Positions 9,703 to 18,851 are shown, numbered from the stretch's first letter. The stretch: 64,000 bases of DNA from Aquibacillus koreensis (GCF_025154055.1 NZ_JAOALK010000056.1:186001-250000); one strand, 5' to 3'. Numbers and translations are program-made. The notes: generated by a model from the sequence alone, not told the origin.

Positions 9703-10215
9703 CTAAATCAAGAGTAGTACTACTAAAAGTCCAGTTAAGAAACCTAAGCTCTTTACCATTTTGCTATATCTGTATTGGTAATCTATAGCTTCTTGAAGTT
9801 CTCTTTCCAGGTGTGTTAACGCTAACTGAATATGTTTTTGTTGTTGTGTGAAATCGTGTTGTCCTAATGTCCTGCCAAACTGCCTTAATATCTCTTTTTC
9901 ATTTTGCCCCAGAGATACTAGTGGCCAAAATTTATTTAAATTCTTACTCCAAATATCCGTTAAACTAACTGCAGATTTTTTTAAGTCCTTACTTACAGAT
10001 TTAAAAAACCAGGATATAGGGTGTGGTAATTGATTGGATACATGGAGACAAGCTTCCACGATTGGAGACTGGCTATACAATATTTCAGCTTCTAGTATTT
10101 GCAAGGCACTTTTTAGTTGTCTAATCTGCTTTGGTCTCTCATTTAATTTTTTTGCTAATTCAAACCCCACCCAAGTAGTAGCGCTTATCAATAGAAGTGC
10201 CCCGATCCATTTCAT
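9703..10215 (-). CDS. spoIIIAB: SpoIIIAB, stage III sporulation protein
   Basis: Membrane-anchored helical protein related to type II secretion/pilus GspF-like proteins, thought to work with the SpoIIIAA ATPase. The 170 residues have an N-terminal transmembrane helix (WIGALLLISATTWVGFELA), a soluble helical core (RQLKSALQILEAEILY, LPHPISWFF) and a C-terminal hydrophobic tail (SLGFLTGLLVVLLLI). The start has GAGGTG 8 nt upstream. The gene begins 56 nt inside spoIIIAA. Confidence 0.93.
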   Translation of the reverse strand: MKWIGALLLISATTWVGFELAKKLNERPKQIRQLKSALQILEAEILYSQSPIVEACLHVSNQLPHPISWFFKSVSKDLKKSAVSLTDIWSKNLNKFWPLVSLGQNEKEILRQFGRTLGQHDFTQQQKHIQLALTHLERELQEAIDYQYRYSKMVKSLGFLTGLLVVLLLI

Positions 10216-11137
10216 TTTGTGCGCACCTCGGTTTCTTCAGTATATTTTTACCATCTTTCGCTAAGATTCCGTTTACCACGCCAGGCTTGTTCGATCTAGA
10301 CAAACAAACAAACCTATCAAAAACCTCTTGGTTTAGCAACGGTTGCAGAGATGGCCTTTTTTGAATATCAGAAAATGACTCGCCATGAACAGAGCAGATG
10401 ATTTTCACACCGGCATGTAAAGCTTCCATCAGTGCATCTACATCTTCTTTACTCCCAATCTCGTCCACTACAATAACTTCTGGTGACATCGACCGAATCA
10501 TCATCATTAGTCCCTCAGCCTTTGGACAAGCATCCATGATATCTGATCTTGTTCCTAAATGATGCTGGGGTACGCCCTTCACACTTCCTCCAATTTCTGA
10601 GCGTTCATCTATAATTCCAACTTTGTGCGCAGGCATTTGCTTGTACCCAGTCGAAATGATTCGAGCTAAATCACGTAACAAGGTTGTCTTACCAGTTTGG
10701 GGTGGACCAATAATTAAAGTACTTGCAATCTGTTCCTCATATAAATATGGTATATATTTTAACGCAACCCCTATTTTTTCTTTCGCAACTCTAATATTAA
10801 AGGATGAAATATGCTTAATTGCCTTCACTGCTCCATTTATGGTATTTACTTTGCCCGATAGACCAACCCTGTGACCGCCTTCAATCGTAATAAAGCCTTC
10901 TCTAAGTTCATCCTCGATACGATATAAAGAGAATTGACTTAATTGATTAATTAGGAAAGTACCATCTTCCATTGATGGTATAACATCCTTTAGCATCCGT
11001 GACTGGTCGTCAAATATCAATTCAACAGATCTTCCAATTCTTACTCGAATTTCCTGTAAACTTGTCCATTGATCACCAACTTCACTAGTCAACTCGCTTT
11101 GTATTTCTGTTGGAAACAGTCTAATGATTTCATCCAT
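10160..11137 (-). CDS. spoIIIAA: SpoIIIAA, sporulation ATPase
   Basis: RecA-fold ATPase related to secretion ATPases, proposed to energise the SpoIIIA-SpoIIQ channel. The 325 residues contain Walker A (IIGPPQTGKTTLLRDLAR, about 141-158), IIDERSEIGG and a Walker B-like VIVVDEIGS. B. subtilis SpoIIIAA is about 307 residues, so this copy has a slightly longer C-terminal tail. That tail makes the 56-nt overlap with spoIIIAB unusually long. First gene of the operon. Confidence 0.95.
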   Translation of the reverse strand: MDEIIRLFPTEIQSELTSEVGDQWTSLQEIRVRIGRSVELIFDDQSRMLKDVIPSMEDGTFLINQLSQFSLYRIEDELREGFITIEGGHRVGLSGKVNTINGAVKAIKHISSFNIRVAKEKIGVALKYIPYLYEEQIASTLIIGPPQTGKTTLLRDLARIISTGYKQMPAHKVGIIDERSEIGGSVKGVPQHHLGTRSDIMDACPKAEGLMMMIRSMSPEVIVVDEIGSKEDVDALMEALHAGVKIICSVHGESFSDIQKRPSLQPLLNQEVFDRFVCLSRSNKPGVVNGILAKDGKNILKKPRCAQNEMDRGTSIDKRYYLGGV

Positions 11138-11349
11138 ATTCCATTCACTTCTTCCTATAGTCCTGTAATTGTTGCTTTACTGTATATGTATGCTAACCTG
11201 TCCCATATATGACTATAGAAAATTAAATTAGTAGACACTTACTAGACCGCCCTTAATTATCGTTTATAAAGTAGATTTGATTCAGGAATCAATACGCATC
11301 TTTACGAATAAATCCCTTTATCCGCTGTAGATATAAACTCCGACGTAAC

Positions 11350-11502
11350 TAAAAATGGAAATATTGCTCTACCGTTCCGGAAATACACTTCGCTTTCCGT
11401 GGGGCGAGCGCCGAGCCGCTTCGTCGCTTTGCTCCTGCAGGGTCTCGCCTGTCTCGCAGATCCCACAGGAGTCTACGCGTATTTCCTCCACTAGCATTTT
11501 TA
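11350..11502 (-). repeat. GC-rich palindromic repeat, copy 1
   Basis: A GC-rich core (about 11387-11478) in AT-rich surroundings, bounded by inverted repeats GGAAATAC/GTATTTCC (11379-11386, 11479-11486) and outside them TAAAAATG/CATTTTTA (11350-11357, 11495-11502). Read on the minus strand the core begins ACTCCTGTGGGA and ends CCCACGGAAAG, matching copy 2. It resembles interspersed repeats I remember from other Bacillaceae genomes. It encodes no protein that I would support. Confidence 0.7.
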
Positions 11503-11629
11503 TACCATAAAAAAGATAAAGCTTATTCATAAGGGTTGTTTGTCAACAATGTTTTTTATGAACTTTGTTTTGATCACCAAATAAATGTAACTCATGTAAC
11601 TCATTTACCAAACACAGTTACTAGCGGAA

Positions 11630-11747
11630 CAAGTGAAATTGGCGACACTCCTGCGGGAACAGCGCGAGCCGAAGATCCACTCAGGAGCGCACTTTGCTAC
11701 TGAGTTAGCTGAGGCCGTGCCCGCGGAAAGGGAGCCAATTTCACTTG
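11630..11747 (+). repeat. GC-rich palindromic repeat, copy 2
   Basis: Bounded by a perfect 14-bp inverted repeat (CAAGTGAAATTGGC at 11630-11643, GCCAATTTCACTTG at 11734-11747). The core shares ACTCCTGCGGGAA, CAGGAGC and CCGCGGAAAG with copy 1 in the opposite orientation. It also has an internal ACTCAG/CTGAGT hairpin. The outer stem sequence differs completely from copy 1 yet is still self-complementary. Confidence 0.7.
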
Positions 11748-11804
11748 AGTAGCGGGTCCGATAGTTACGACGCAGTTTATGGAAACTACGCAGTTATAAT
11801 GAAC

Positions 11805-11851
11805 AAAAAAAAGAGATTTACTGCCATTTATATTGGCTGTAAATCTCTTTT
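11805..11851 (-). terminator. Rho-independent terminator of efp
   Basis: Perfect 13-bp stem AAAAGAGATTTAC/GTAAATCTCTTTT (11809-11821, 11839-11851), followed on the minus strand by a run of T. It lies 45 nt after the efp stop. Confidence 0.88.
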
Positions 11852-11896
11852 ATGTTTACGTACTATTTTTGTCAAAAAACAGTCAAATCCAGATTA

Positions 11897-12454
11897 TTAT
11901 CCTCTAGAAATGTATTTTCCGTCGCTTGTATTAATAACTAAAACATCACCTTCGTTAACGAAGAATGGTACTTGTACAACAAGCCCAGTTTCAACTGTAG
12001 CAGGCTTTGTACCACCACTTGCCGTATCACCTTTTATACCTGGTTCTGTTTCAGTTACAGTAAGTTCTACGTTATTTGGAAGCTCTACACCTAAAGTCTC
12101 ACCTTGGTAAGTCATAATATGTACTTCCATGTTTTCTTTCAAGAATTTTAATTCATACTGAATTTGTGATGCTTGTAGCTCTAATTGTTCATACGTATGT
12201 GTGTCCATGAACGTATGCACATCACCAGCTGCATATAAATATTGCATTTTTCTATTTTCGATGTGGGCCTTACCTACTTTTTCTCCCCCACGGAATGTTT
12301 TCTCTTGGATATTGCCGTTTCGTAAGTTTTTTAATTTTGTACGTACAAACGCCGCACCTTTTCCTGGTTTAACATGTTGGAACTCAATTACTGAGTAAAT
12401 ATCATGGTCTACTTCTATTGTAAGACCTGTTTTAAAATCGTTTACAGAAATCAT
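11897..12454 (-). CDS. efp: EF-P, translation elongation factor P
   Basis: tRNA-shaped factor that relieves ribosome stalling at polyproline stretches. The 185 residues have the standard length: KOW-like domain 1 (about 1-64, with [18 protein letters not shown], whose tip Lys 32 is the modification site in Bacillus), followed by two OB-fold domains ending in [14 protein letters not shown] precedes the ATG. It follows papA by 25 nt in the usual papA-efp pair. Confidence 0.96.
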   Translation of the reverse strand: MISVNDFKTGLTIEVDHDIYSVIEFQHVKPGKGAAFVRTKLKNLRNGNIQEKTFRGGEKVGKAHIENRKMQYLYAAGDVHTFMDTHTYEQLELQASQIQYELKFLKENMEVHIMTYQGETLGVELPNNVELTVTETEPGIKGDTASGGTKPATVETGLVVQVPFFVNEGDVLVINTSDGKYISRG

Positions 12455-12479
12455 CGTTATTCCTCCTATAGTGCATCCC

Positions 12480-13541
12480 TTATAAAATAATTAGTTCTTT
12501 AGGTGAGAAATTTAATCTTTCGTTACCTTCTTTCGTTACTACCGTATCATCTTCTATACGACAGCCTCCAACTCCCGGCACATAGATACCAGGCTCTACC
12601 GTAACGACCATTCCTTCTTCTAGAACTTGATTCGAACGGAAAGATAAACCCGGTCCTTCGTGAACTTCTAATCCAAGCCCGTGACCAGTTGAGTGACCAA
12701 AATACTCACCATAACCCTTTTCTTTGATATGATCTCGTGTTAAAGCATCTGCTTCTTTCCCTGTAATGCCCGCTTTAATACCTTCCATACCTTTCAGTTG
12801 TGCTTCAAGAACTGTATGGTAAATAGTATGTAGCTCTTCACTAATTTCTCCAACAGCTACTGTACGCGTAATATCTGAACAATATCCTTTGTATAGCGCA
12901 CCAAAGTCAAGTGTAACTAGTTCACCAGATTCAATTATCTTTTCTGAAGCAACACCATGTGGTAATGCCGAACGATAACCAGATGCAACAATTATATCAA
13001 AACTAGATGATACTGCACCTTGTTTGCGCATAAAAAATTCTAACTCATTAGAAACATCAATTTCACGAACACCTGGTTTGATGAACGTTAAAATGTGATC
13101 GAATGCAGCGTCCGCGATTTTTGCTGCTTCCTTTAATATATTAATCTCATCTTTTGTCTTAATCAAGCGTAACTTTTCAACAATTCCACTAGTAGGGACT
13201 AGTTCTGCTTCTATTTCTTTTTTAAATTGTTCATAAACAGCAAAAGTTACATCATCTTTTTCAAAACCAAGCTTTTTAACACCTAATTGCTTCACTTGAT
13301 CGGCAACTTCAAGGCTGATTGGTTGTTTATGCTCTACTACTTTGCAATCTGTTAATTGGTCATTTGCTTGTTCTATGTACCTAAAGTCTGTAATTAACAT
13401 AGCTTCATTTTCAGTAATAAGAACCACACCTGCGGTTCCTGTAAAATTTGTAACATATCTACGATTGTATGAACTAGTAATTAATAATCCATCTAGTTCA
13501 TTCTCCTTTAATGCTTGACGGAGTTGATCTAACTTCCCCAT
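12480..13541 (-). CDS. papA: Xaa-Pro aminopeptidase (PapA/YqhT)
   Basis: Cytosolic M24-family metallopeptidase that removes N-terminal residues preceding proline. The 353 residues have a creatinase-like N-terminal domain (about 1-125) and a pita-bread catalytic domain. Metal ligands are visible in [19 protein letters not shown] (two Asp), [16 protein letters not shown] (His), [17 protein letters not shown] (two Glu). It lies between aroQ and efp as in B. subtilis. Confidence 0.94.
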   Translation of the reverse strand: MGKLDQLRQALKENELDGLLITSSYNRRYVTNFTGTAGVVLITENEAMLITDFRYIEQANDQLTDCKVVEHKQPISLEVADQVKQLGVKKLGFEKDDVTFAVYEQFKKEIEAELVPTSGIVEKLRLIKTKDEINILKEAAKIADAAFDHILTFIKPGVREIDVSNELEFFMRKQGAVSSSFDIIVASGYRSALPHGVASEKIIESGELVTLDFGALYKGYCSDITRTVAVGEISEELHTIYHTVLEAQLKGMEGIKAGITGKEADALTRDHIKEKGYGEYFGHSTGHGLGLEVHEGPGLSFRSNQVLEEGMVVTVEPGIYVPGVGGCRIEDDTVVTKEGNERLNFSPKELIIL

Positions 13542-13558
13542 AGTTCTTCATCCTTTCT

Positions 13559-13993
13559 TTATTTCTCTTCTTGTATAAATGCTAATGCTGCTAAACTATA
13601 ACCTTTGGCCCCTAATCCAACTACTTGCCCAACACAGACTGGAGCTAACAGTGATTGATGCCGAAAATCCTCTCTCTTATGAACATTAGATAGATGAACT
13701 TCAATGACAGGAACAGATATAGAACTAATCGCATCTCTTAACGCAATACTCGTATGTGTATAGGCACCCGGATTAAAAATAATACCTTCATAGATACCAT
13801 CCGCTTGGTGAATAATATCAATTAATTCACCTTCATGGTTCGATTGAAAAGCATTCAAATCATAGTCATACGTTTTCACTAGTTCCAATACGTCCTTCTC
13901 AATATCTAATAATGTTTTACTTCCATAGATATCTGGTTCACGTTTACCTAACCGGTTTAAATTAGGACCATTTAACAGCATTAACTTCTTCAC
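13559..13993 (-). CDS. aroQ: AroQ, type II 3-dehydroquinate dehydratase
   Basis: Shikimate-pathway enzyme making 3-dehydroshikimate. The product is 144 residues from GTG 13993, which has GGGGAG 7 nt upstream. An in-frame ATG further upstream lacks a comparable site. Family motifs: LMLLNGPNLNRLGKREPDIYG (catalytic Tyr), FQSNHEGELID, FNPGAYTHTSIALRDAI and VIEVHLSNVHKREDFRH. Type II enzymes are about 145 residues, as here. Confidence 0.95.
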   Translation of the reverse strand: MKKLMLLNGPNLNRLGKREPDIYGSKTLLDIEKDVLELVKTYDYDLNAFQSNHEGELIDIIHQADGIYEGIIFNPGAYTHTSIALRDAISSISVPVIEVHLSNVHKREDFRHQSLLAPVCVGQVVGLGAKGYSLAALAFIQEEK

Positions 13994-14104
13994 GCTTAAT
14001 CTCCCCACTTTGTCCCATGATTTCTTCATACTTATCTAGTTTATCATAATTAGTGAAAATTTGTGTATGAGAGACCATCCTAATTTCACGATGTAGATTG
14101 TATG

Positions 14105-14599
14105 TTATACGTTTTTTTTCGTTACTGAATCAAGATAATCATAAGAAATCGAGTATCCAACGAATATTCCATATAAAAGAAATAAACAAATAGTTGTAAC
14201 AACCGTATCCATACTTAATTCAGCCATTTGTGGTACGTTTGGAAAGATCGGTTGCAACAAAAAATAAACAATGAACCATAATCCGACTCCAAATATCGCA
14301 CTTGGCCATATACTTTTCATTTTTCTAAATAAGCCATAATATACAATAGCTAATAGTACGGAGATTACTCCAATAACAAAAATAGATATGAGTTGTCCTA
14401 ACCAGGAGTCAGACCATCCTGTTTGTAGCCATGATCTCAATATAAAAGATGCTGGTGAAACAGAAGTAAAATTAAAATAGGCAGCCAATGCACCGAGCAT
14501 GCTCCATAGCACACCTCCAACAAACCCTGTTAGTAGTGCTTTTGTTAGAAGTGATACAGGTTTTTCTTGTTTATTTTGTTCTAACATCTCATTTTCCAT
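14105..14599 (-). CDS. yqhR: YqhR family membrane protein
   Basis: Conserved Bacillaceae integral membrane protein of unknown function. The 164 residues from ATG 14599 have GGAGGT 7 nt upstream. Four hydrophobic helices are evident (ALLTGFVGGVLWSMLGALAAYF, ISIFVIGVISVLLAIVYYGLF, AIFGVGLWFIVYFLLQPIF, TTICLFLLYGIFVGYSISYDY). The NPIFP-like QPIFPNVPQMAEL loop and final GYSISYDY match YqhR. It lies upstream of aroQ, in line with B. subtilis. Confidence 0.85.
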   Translation of the reverse strand: MENEMLEQNKQEKPVSLLTKALLTGFVGGVLWSMLGALAAYFNFTSVSPASFILRSWLQTGWSDSWLGQLISIFVIGVISVLLAIVYYGLFRKMKSIWPSAIFGVGLWFIVYFLLQPIFPNVPQMAELSMDTVVTTICLFLLYGIFVGYSISYDYLDSVTKKNV

Positions 14600-15221
14600 A
14601 TTCAACACCTCCGCTAATAGAATGACCAAATTACCTATTTTCCATGCAAAAATACGATGGTAATTCCCTGTAGAATGATAAAAATCACTAGTGGTTGGCT
14701 TAATTTTCCTGTAAAATAATATTTATATAACGATAACGAAAGCTTCAACAGAAACATATAATAGATACGAAACACTTTTTTATAATTTTCTTGAAAATAT
14801 AATTAGAAAAACATAGAAATGTTGAATATTTTTCCTAAGAAAGGAAACAATTTAACTATTAGGATGTAATACAAAATCTCCTGATTAAAATGATGGTGAT
14901 TATGCTTTGGTATCAAAACATAAAGCAATGGAAGAGCACTATTATTATTTTTTCTCTGTTACATCTTTGCTTTTCGCTTACGACATTTGAGATTTTCTCC
15001 ATCCACTTACGATACTTATTTCGATGATGGACTAGATTAATAACTCTGGATGATTGAATATGAATCTAGTTTCGTTCATGAAACACAAAGCATTATGAAT
15101 ATTCAATCATTTTTATGTGTTTTCCATAATATTGATGTAGAATAAGAATTAATGAGTGGTACACAGGTAATCAAGGAAATCTCTATGTAGGCGATTTAAC
15201 CACGAAAGGAGGATTTGTAAA
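14600..15221. other. 622-bp AT-rich gap between yqhR and yqhP
   Basis: yqhQ, found here in B. subtilis, is absent. I see one possible 45-codon plus-strand reading frame (14890-15027, MVIMLWYQNIKQW...) with no convincing ribosome binding site. There is also a perfect 12-bp inverted repeat ATGATTGAATAT/ATATTCAATCAT (15050-15061, 15099-15110) followed by TTTT, which could be a terminator or an operator. Otherwise nothing recognisable. Confidence 0.5.
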
Positions 15222-15605
15222 ATGTTACGCCATAAGTTTTCAGTTTTCATATATGTGCTTATCGGTCTCGCAATTGTTGGATTAGCATTTAATATGTTTA
15301 CAGACACGGCTTCCTTTTTACTAAATTTAGTTGTAATGATCGCTATTGGTGCCTTAATTTATGGTGCTGTCTACTATTTTTTCCTTAGAAAACGGATGCC
15401 TAATGACCTAAAAAAATATAAAAAAGCTGTCAAGCAATCTAAAGTGAAGTATAAGCAAGATAAATTAGCTAAGAAATCTATGTCTCAAGCAACAAGGAAA
15501 CAAGCACCATTGCTAAATAAAAGAAAACAATCCAAAGAACGAGCTACTCACCTTCGTGTTATTGAAGGGAATAAACAAAAAAGAAAAAATCGAGCATCTT
15601 TTTAG
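15222..15605 (+). CDS. yqhP: SA1362/YqhP family protein
   Basis: Small membrane protein of 127 residues with two N-terminal transmembrane helices (FSVFIYVLIGLAIVGLAFNMF, FLLNLVVMIAIGALIYGAVYYFF). A strongly basic cytoplasmic tail follows (KKYKKAVKQSKVKYKQDKLAKK onward). This architecture matches the SA1362 family to which YqhP belongs; the function is unknown. AAAGGAGG lies 8 nt upstream of the ATG. It converges with the patatin gene across a terminator. Confidence 0.82.
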   Translation: MLRHKFSVFIYVLIGLAIVGLAFNMFTDTASFLLNLVVMIAIGALIYGAVYYFFLRKRMPNDLKKYKKAVKQSKVKYKQDKLAKKSMSQATRKQAPLLNKRKQSKERATHLRVIEGNKQKRKNRASF

Positions 15606-15627
15606 GATCTCGATTTTTTCTTTTTTT
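15583..15627 (+). terminator. Terminator of yqhP
   Basis: 12-bp stem GAAAAAATCGAG/CTCGATTTTTTC (15583-15594, 15609-15620) followed by TTTTTTT. It overlaps the last codons of yqhP and may also serve the convergent patatin gene. Confidence 0.85.
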
Positions 15628-15644
15628 ATTTGATAAGTCTTGCC

Positions 15645-16532
15645 TTATGGCCAATGCTTTAAGAATGTAGTAGTATGGTTTTTCCCGAGTTCAATTAGTT
15701 CATTCTTTTTTTCATTAGATAATTTCAAATTTGATAGATCCACATCTTTTACTGGTAAGAATAATATATCTTTTATCTTGTTTTTCCTGATATACCTTGC
15801 ATCATGCGCTTTCATCATCGTTGTTATTAGTGCTTCAACCATATCTAGGGCATTGCTAACGTCTTTTGATGGTAACCTAGAAATGGTTTCACTAAGCTTC
15901 ATACCAATTATGGGCCGCTTTTGTGAACCTCTTTGTTGATCAAATACCCAAATAGGAAGATTACTTAATAGACCACCGTCCACGATGACGCTTTTTTTAT
16001 ATTTTTTATTTTTAAACGTAACAGGAATAAAGAAATAAGGAAGACTTGCACTCATCCGAATAGCCGTTGATACAGGAAATGCACTACCGTTAATTCCATA
16101 CAAACTCTCTAAATCATCAGGTATAACAATCATTCTGCCTAAAGTTATATCCGATGCAATAACCTTTAATGAACCCTTCGGCAAATCATTGAATGTATAC
16201 ACACCTTTTTCGGCAAGTACTTGGTAAAGCCACTTTTCAAAGGCTGCTCCTTTATATAGACCCATTGTAAAATAGAGCCTAAACCATTTTATAAAAGGTA
16301 AATATTTCCCTATTTTCGTTGTATCTAAAAATTCCTTTAAGTTTAAATCATTAAATAATTCCTCTATCTCGTTTGCTTTATAACCCGCAGAAAGTAAGCC
16401 TGCTATGATAGCTCCCGAGGAAGTTCCTGCAACTCGGACAAAAGAGTAATTATGTTCCTCTAGTTTCTGTAGCGCTCCAATAAAAGCAAATGCCTTGACC
16501 CCACCACCGGAAAACACACCATCAATGTTCAC
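15645..16532 (-). CDS. yqhO: Patatin-like phospholipase (YqhO)
   Basis: Patatin-fold serine hydrolase of 295 residues. It shows the oxyanion glycine-rich loop DGVFSGGGVKAFAFIGAL (about 4-21), the nucleophile elbow GTSSG (about 36-40) and the catalytic Asp motif VDGGLLSNLP. It is therefore likely an active Ser-Asp dyad acyl hydrolase; the lipid substrate is unknown. GTG start at 16532 with GGGGGG upstream. No signal peptide, so cytosolic or peripheral. Confidence 0.88.
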   Translation of the reverse strand: MNIDGVFSGGGVKAFAFIGALQKLEEHNYSFVRVAGTSSGAIIAGLLSAGYKANEIEELFNDLNLKEFLDTTKIGKYLPFIKWFRLYFTMGLYKGAAFEKWLYQVLAEKGVYTFNDLPKGSLKVIASDITLGRMIVIPDDLESLYGINGSAFPVSTAIRMSASLPYFFIPVTFKNKKYKKSVIVDGGLLSNLPIWVFDQQRGSQKRPIIGMKLSETISRLPSKDVSNALDMVEALITTMMKAHDARYIRKNKIKDILFLPVKDVDLSNLKLSNEKKNELIELGKNHTTTFLKHWP

Positions 16533-16591
16533 GTTGATCCCCCTAGATCCTGTTTTATTCTATTTATAATAATAGGGAGATGTAATTAGAA

Positions 16592-17365
16592 CTAAGACCT
16601 TTTCGCGGTTAACACACATGGATAGGAATAAGTCAGACAAATAAAACCATTGTTCTCTAAAATCGGTTTACTCATTTTGCTCGCATCCACTGTTAAAAAC
16701 GGGTAACCATACTCCAAGGCTTTCGCTGCGCGTGCTTGAATCAACGCTTGATAATACCCTTTTCTTCTGTATTCCGGTAATGTAGAACCTCCCCACAAGC
16801 TAGCAAATGAAGCATTTCTTTCTAGGTACATCCATGCTGCACTTACCAGTTGCTCATCCTTGTAAATGCCATAGAGAAAAATCGAATTTGGGTTATTTTG
16901 TTTATCTCTCCATAGCCTCTCTCCTAATTCACTGTGAGAGTCATTCCAGATTTTATCCTCAAGCGCAACAATATCGTCAATACCCTGTTTATCCGTTATT
17001 TCTGTCACGATTACATCATTAGATGAAGTCAGATTATACTGTTTTATATCTAGAACCATTAATGCTTCAGGTACTTCCAAGATAAACCCTTCATCTTGTA
17101 AAAGTTCCTTTATATTCTCTGGCTGATCATAACTATAGACTTTCCATTCTAGTTCTCGATTTAGTTCTTTAAAGTAAAGCGCTTCATGATTAATTACTTG
17201 CTTTGCATTGTGTTCGTTTAAATTAGATGAAAGAATAAAATTTCGCTCACCCAATTCTGACATATAACGAATTACATGATCAGTTTCTTCTTTTATGTAT
17301 CCCTGCACATTGGCTTCCACTCTTAGCTCTTGGTGAAATAAATCTAATAGTTTCTGTTTTTCCAC
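16592..17365 (-). CDS. GNAT family N-acetyltransferase
   Basis: The 257 residues contain a C-terminal acetyltransferase fold (about 120-240). LVSAAWMYLERNASFASLWGGSTLPEYRRKGYYQALIQARAAKALEYGYPFLTVDAS carries the Q/RxxGxG/A-like acetyl-CoA loop (RRKGYY). The N-terminal half is a degenerate second domain. GTG start at 17365 with GAGGGGG upstream. Substrate is unknown. It is divergent from the methyltransferase gene, with 124 bp between them that should hold both promoters. Confidence 0.8.
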   Translation of the reverse strand: MEKQKLLDLFHQELRVEANVQGYIKEETDHVIRYMSELGERNFILSSNLNEHNAKQVINHEALYFKELNRELEWKVYSYDQPENIKELLQDEGFILEVPEALMVLDIKQYNLTSSNDVIVTEITDKQGIDDIVALEDKIWNDSHSELGERLWRDKQNNPNSIFLYGIYKDEQLVSAAWMYLERNASFASLWGGSTLPEYRRKGYYQALIQARAAKALEYGYPFLTVDASKMSKPILENNGFICLTYSYPCVLTAKRS

Positions 17366-17489
17366 TAAAATTCCCCCTCGTTTGATCGGTATAACTTTTC
17401 CTTATAGATATTGATAATAATTATGTAATTTTCTTATAAAGGAATATCTACTATGATTGAATTATACAACGTAATTGGAGGTTTGAACG

Positions 17490-18257
17490 ATGGCAATAAA
17501 AAAAGATATTCAAATACAGTTCGGAAATAACGCGGATGCATACGTAAATAGTGATCTTCACAAGAAAGGAGAGGATTTAAAGAAGATTATTGATCTAACG
17601 CAATTACAAGGTACGGAAACAGTACTTGATGTAGCAACTGGAGGTGGGCATACAGCTTTAGCTCTAGCTCCCTTTGCAAAAAACGTCGTAGCCCTGGACC
17701 TTACAGAACAGATGTTGTTAAAAGCAGAAGCTTATGCGTTGGAATGCGGTCATGAAAACATCTCATTTATATGTGGAGACGCTGAAAACATGCCGTTTCC
17801 TGATGAACAGTTCGATCTGGTCACTTGTCGTATTGCAGCACATCATTTTCCTAAAATATCATTATTTCTACAAGAATCCTATCGCGTATTAAAAAAGGGT
17901 GGTACGCTTATCCTTGATGATAACGTTGCTCCTGAAAATGATGAGCTTGATTTTTATTACAATGAAATAGAAAAAAAGCGTGATTATAGTCATCATCGTG
18001 CTTGGAAAAAATCGGAATGGATCCATATGATAGAACACAAAGGGTTTAGAATAGAAGAGTTATGTAGCTTCCCTAAATATTTTCAATTTGAATCATGGTG
18101 TTCACGCATGCAGTTATCCATGAAAGAGAAACAAGAACTAAATGACTATATGTGTGCTGCAACTTCACATATAAAAGAATATCTAGAAATTAAAACAGAC
18201 AATATCTTGGTTCAGTCTTTTAGAGGTGAGGCAGTCATACTAACGGCCAATAAATAA
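17490..18257 (+). CDS. Class I SAM-dependent methyltransferase
   Basis: UbiE/Methyltransf_11-type enzyme of 255 residues. Motif I is VLDVATGGGHTALALAP (about 44-60); then the acidic VVALDLTEQML, CGDAENMPFPDEQFDLVTCRIAAHHF and the post-motif RVLKKGGTLILDDN. The central fold is complete, so it is probably active; the substrate is not evident. GGAGG precedes the ATG. It ends just before a bidirectional terminator shared with mntR. Confidence 0.85.
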   Translation: MAIKKDIQIQFGNNADAYVNSDLHKKGEDLKKIIDLTQLQGTETVLDVATGGGHTALALAPFAKNVVALDLTEQMLLKAEAYALECGHENISFICGDAENMPFPDEQFDLVTCRIAAHHFPKISLFLQESYRVLKKGGTLILDDNVAPENDELDFYYNEIEKKRDYSHHRAWKKSEWIHMIEHKGFRIEELCSFPKYFQFESWCSRMQLSMKEKQELNDYMCAATSHIKEYLEIKTDNILVQSFRGEAVILTANK

Positions 18258-18271
18258 GGACTAGAAACAAT

Positions 18272-18300
18272 AAAAAGTCTCGCTAAATGCGAGACTTTTT
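18272..18300. terminator. Bidirectional terminator between methyltransferase gene and mntR
   Basis: Perfect 12-bp stem AAAAAGTCTCGC/GCGAGACTTTTT with a 5-nt loop and T-runs on both strands. It serves the convergent methyltransferase and mntR genes. Confidence 0.93.
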
Positions 18301-18718
18301 ATTGTTCTGATTTTTTATGTATGAGTTCTAAATCTTCAACTCTTTTTGGATCTTCCTCAAAGTATTGCACTAAATCACCAATACGATCAATCGAGTTCCA
18401 ACTTAAATGATGTTCTATTCCTTCCACATCATCGTAAATATTTTCTTTATTTACACCGATGATCTCAAGGAATTGCTCTAATAATTCGTGACGGTAAACT
18501 AATCGTTTACCTATCTTTTTACCTTGGGACGTAAGGATTAGGCCTCTATATTTTTCATAATTTAAGTATTCATCTTTATCTAGCTTTTGTACCATCTTGG
18601 TAACGGAGGAAGGGTGAACTTGAAGTGCTTCGGCAATATCGGACACACGCGCATACCCTTTTGCTTCAATTAGCATATAAATTTGTTCAATATAATCTTC
18701 CATACTCGGTGTTGGCAT
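18299..18718 (-). CDS. mntR: MntR, manganese-responsive transcriptional repressor
   Basis: DtxR-family winged-helix regulator that represses Mn(II) uptake genes when loaded with Mn. The 139 residues contain the HTH ([29 protein letters not shown], about 24-52). Metal ligands expected for MntR are present: Asp8, Glu11, and the VEGIEHHLS cluster near 99-103. No SH3-like third domain, as usual for MntR. GGAGGAG precedes the ATG. Confidence 0.95.
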   Translation of the reverse strand: MPTPSMEDYIEQIYMLIEAKGYARVSDIAEALQVHPSSVTKMVQKLDKDEYLNYEKYRGLILTSQGKKIGKRLVYRHELLEQFLEIIGVNKENIYDDVEGIEHHLSWNSIDRIGDLVQYFEEDPKRVEDLELIHKKSEQ

Positions 18719-18813
18719 AGTGCTCCTCCATTTCTTAAATCCGCAATTTTACCCATCATAAAAAGGATACACTAGTTTTTCATCATAGACAAGCGTATTA
18801 CAGAATGATAAAT

Positions 18814-18843
18814 AGAAAAGACGACATATTCGTCGCCTTTTCT
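18814..18843 (-). terminator. Terminator of nrdJ
   Basis: 12-nt stem with one mismatch (G-U on the minus RNA): AGAAAAG.CGAC/GTCG.CTTTTCT, with a short T-containing tail on the minus strand, just after the nrdJ stop at 18852. Confidence 0.75.
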
Positions 18844-18851
18844 TCAAAATA

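Larger units (their letters stand above)
11138..11896. other. 759-bp gap between spoIIIAA and efp holding two GC-rich palindromes
   Basis: No supportable gene. In B. subtilis the small gene yqhV sits here; I see no equivalent. The gap contains two GC-rich repeats in opposite orientation (11350-11502 and 11630-11747) and the efp terminator. The spoIIIA promoter should lie just upstream of 11137, but I could not identify convincing SigE elements by eye. Confidence 0.6.

Noticed and set aside
11350-11747. Single insertion sequence bounded by the two GC-rich repeats
   Set aside because: No transposase frame between them and no target duplication seen.
11745-12110. 121-codon plus-strand reading frame overlapping efp
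   Set aside because: Antisense to efp and its terminator; efp is certain.
14890-15027. 45-residue hydrophobic small protein
   Set aside because: No convincing ribosome binding site and odd codon use; kept only as a remark in the gap description.
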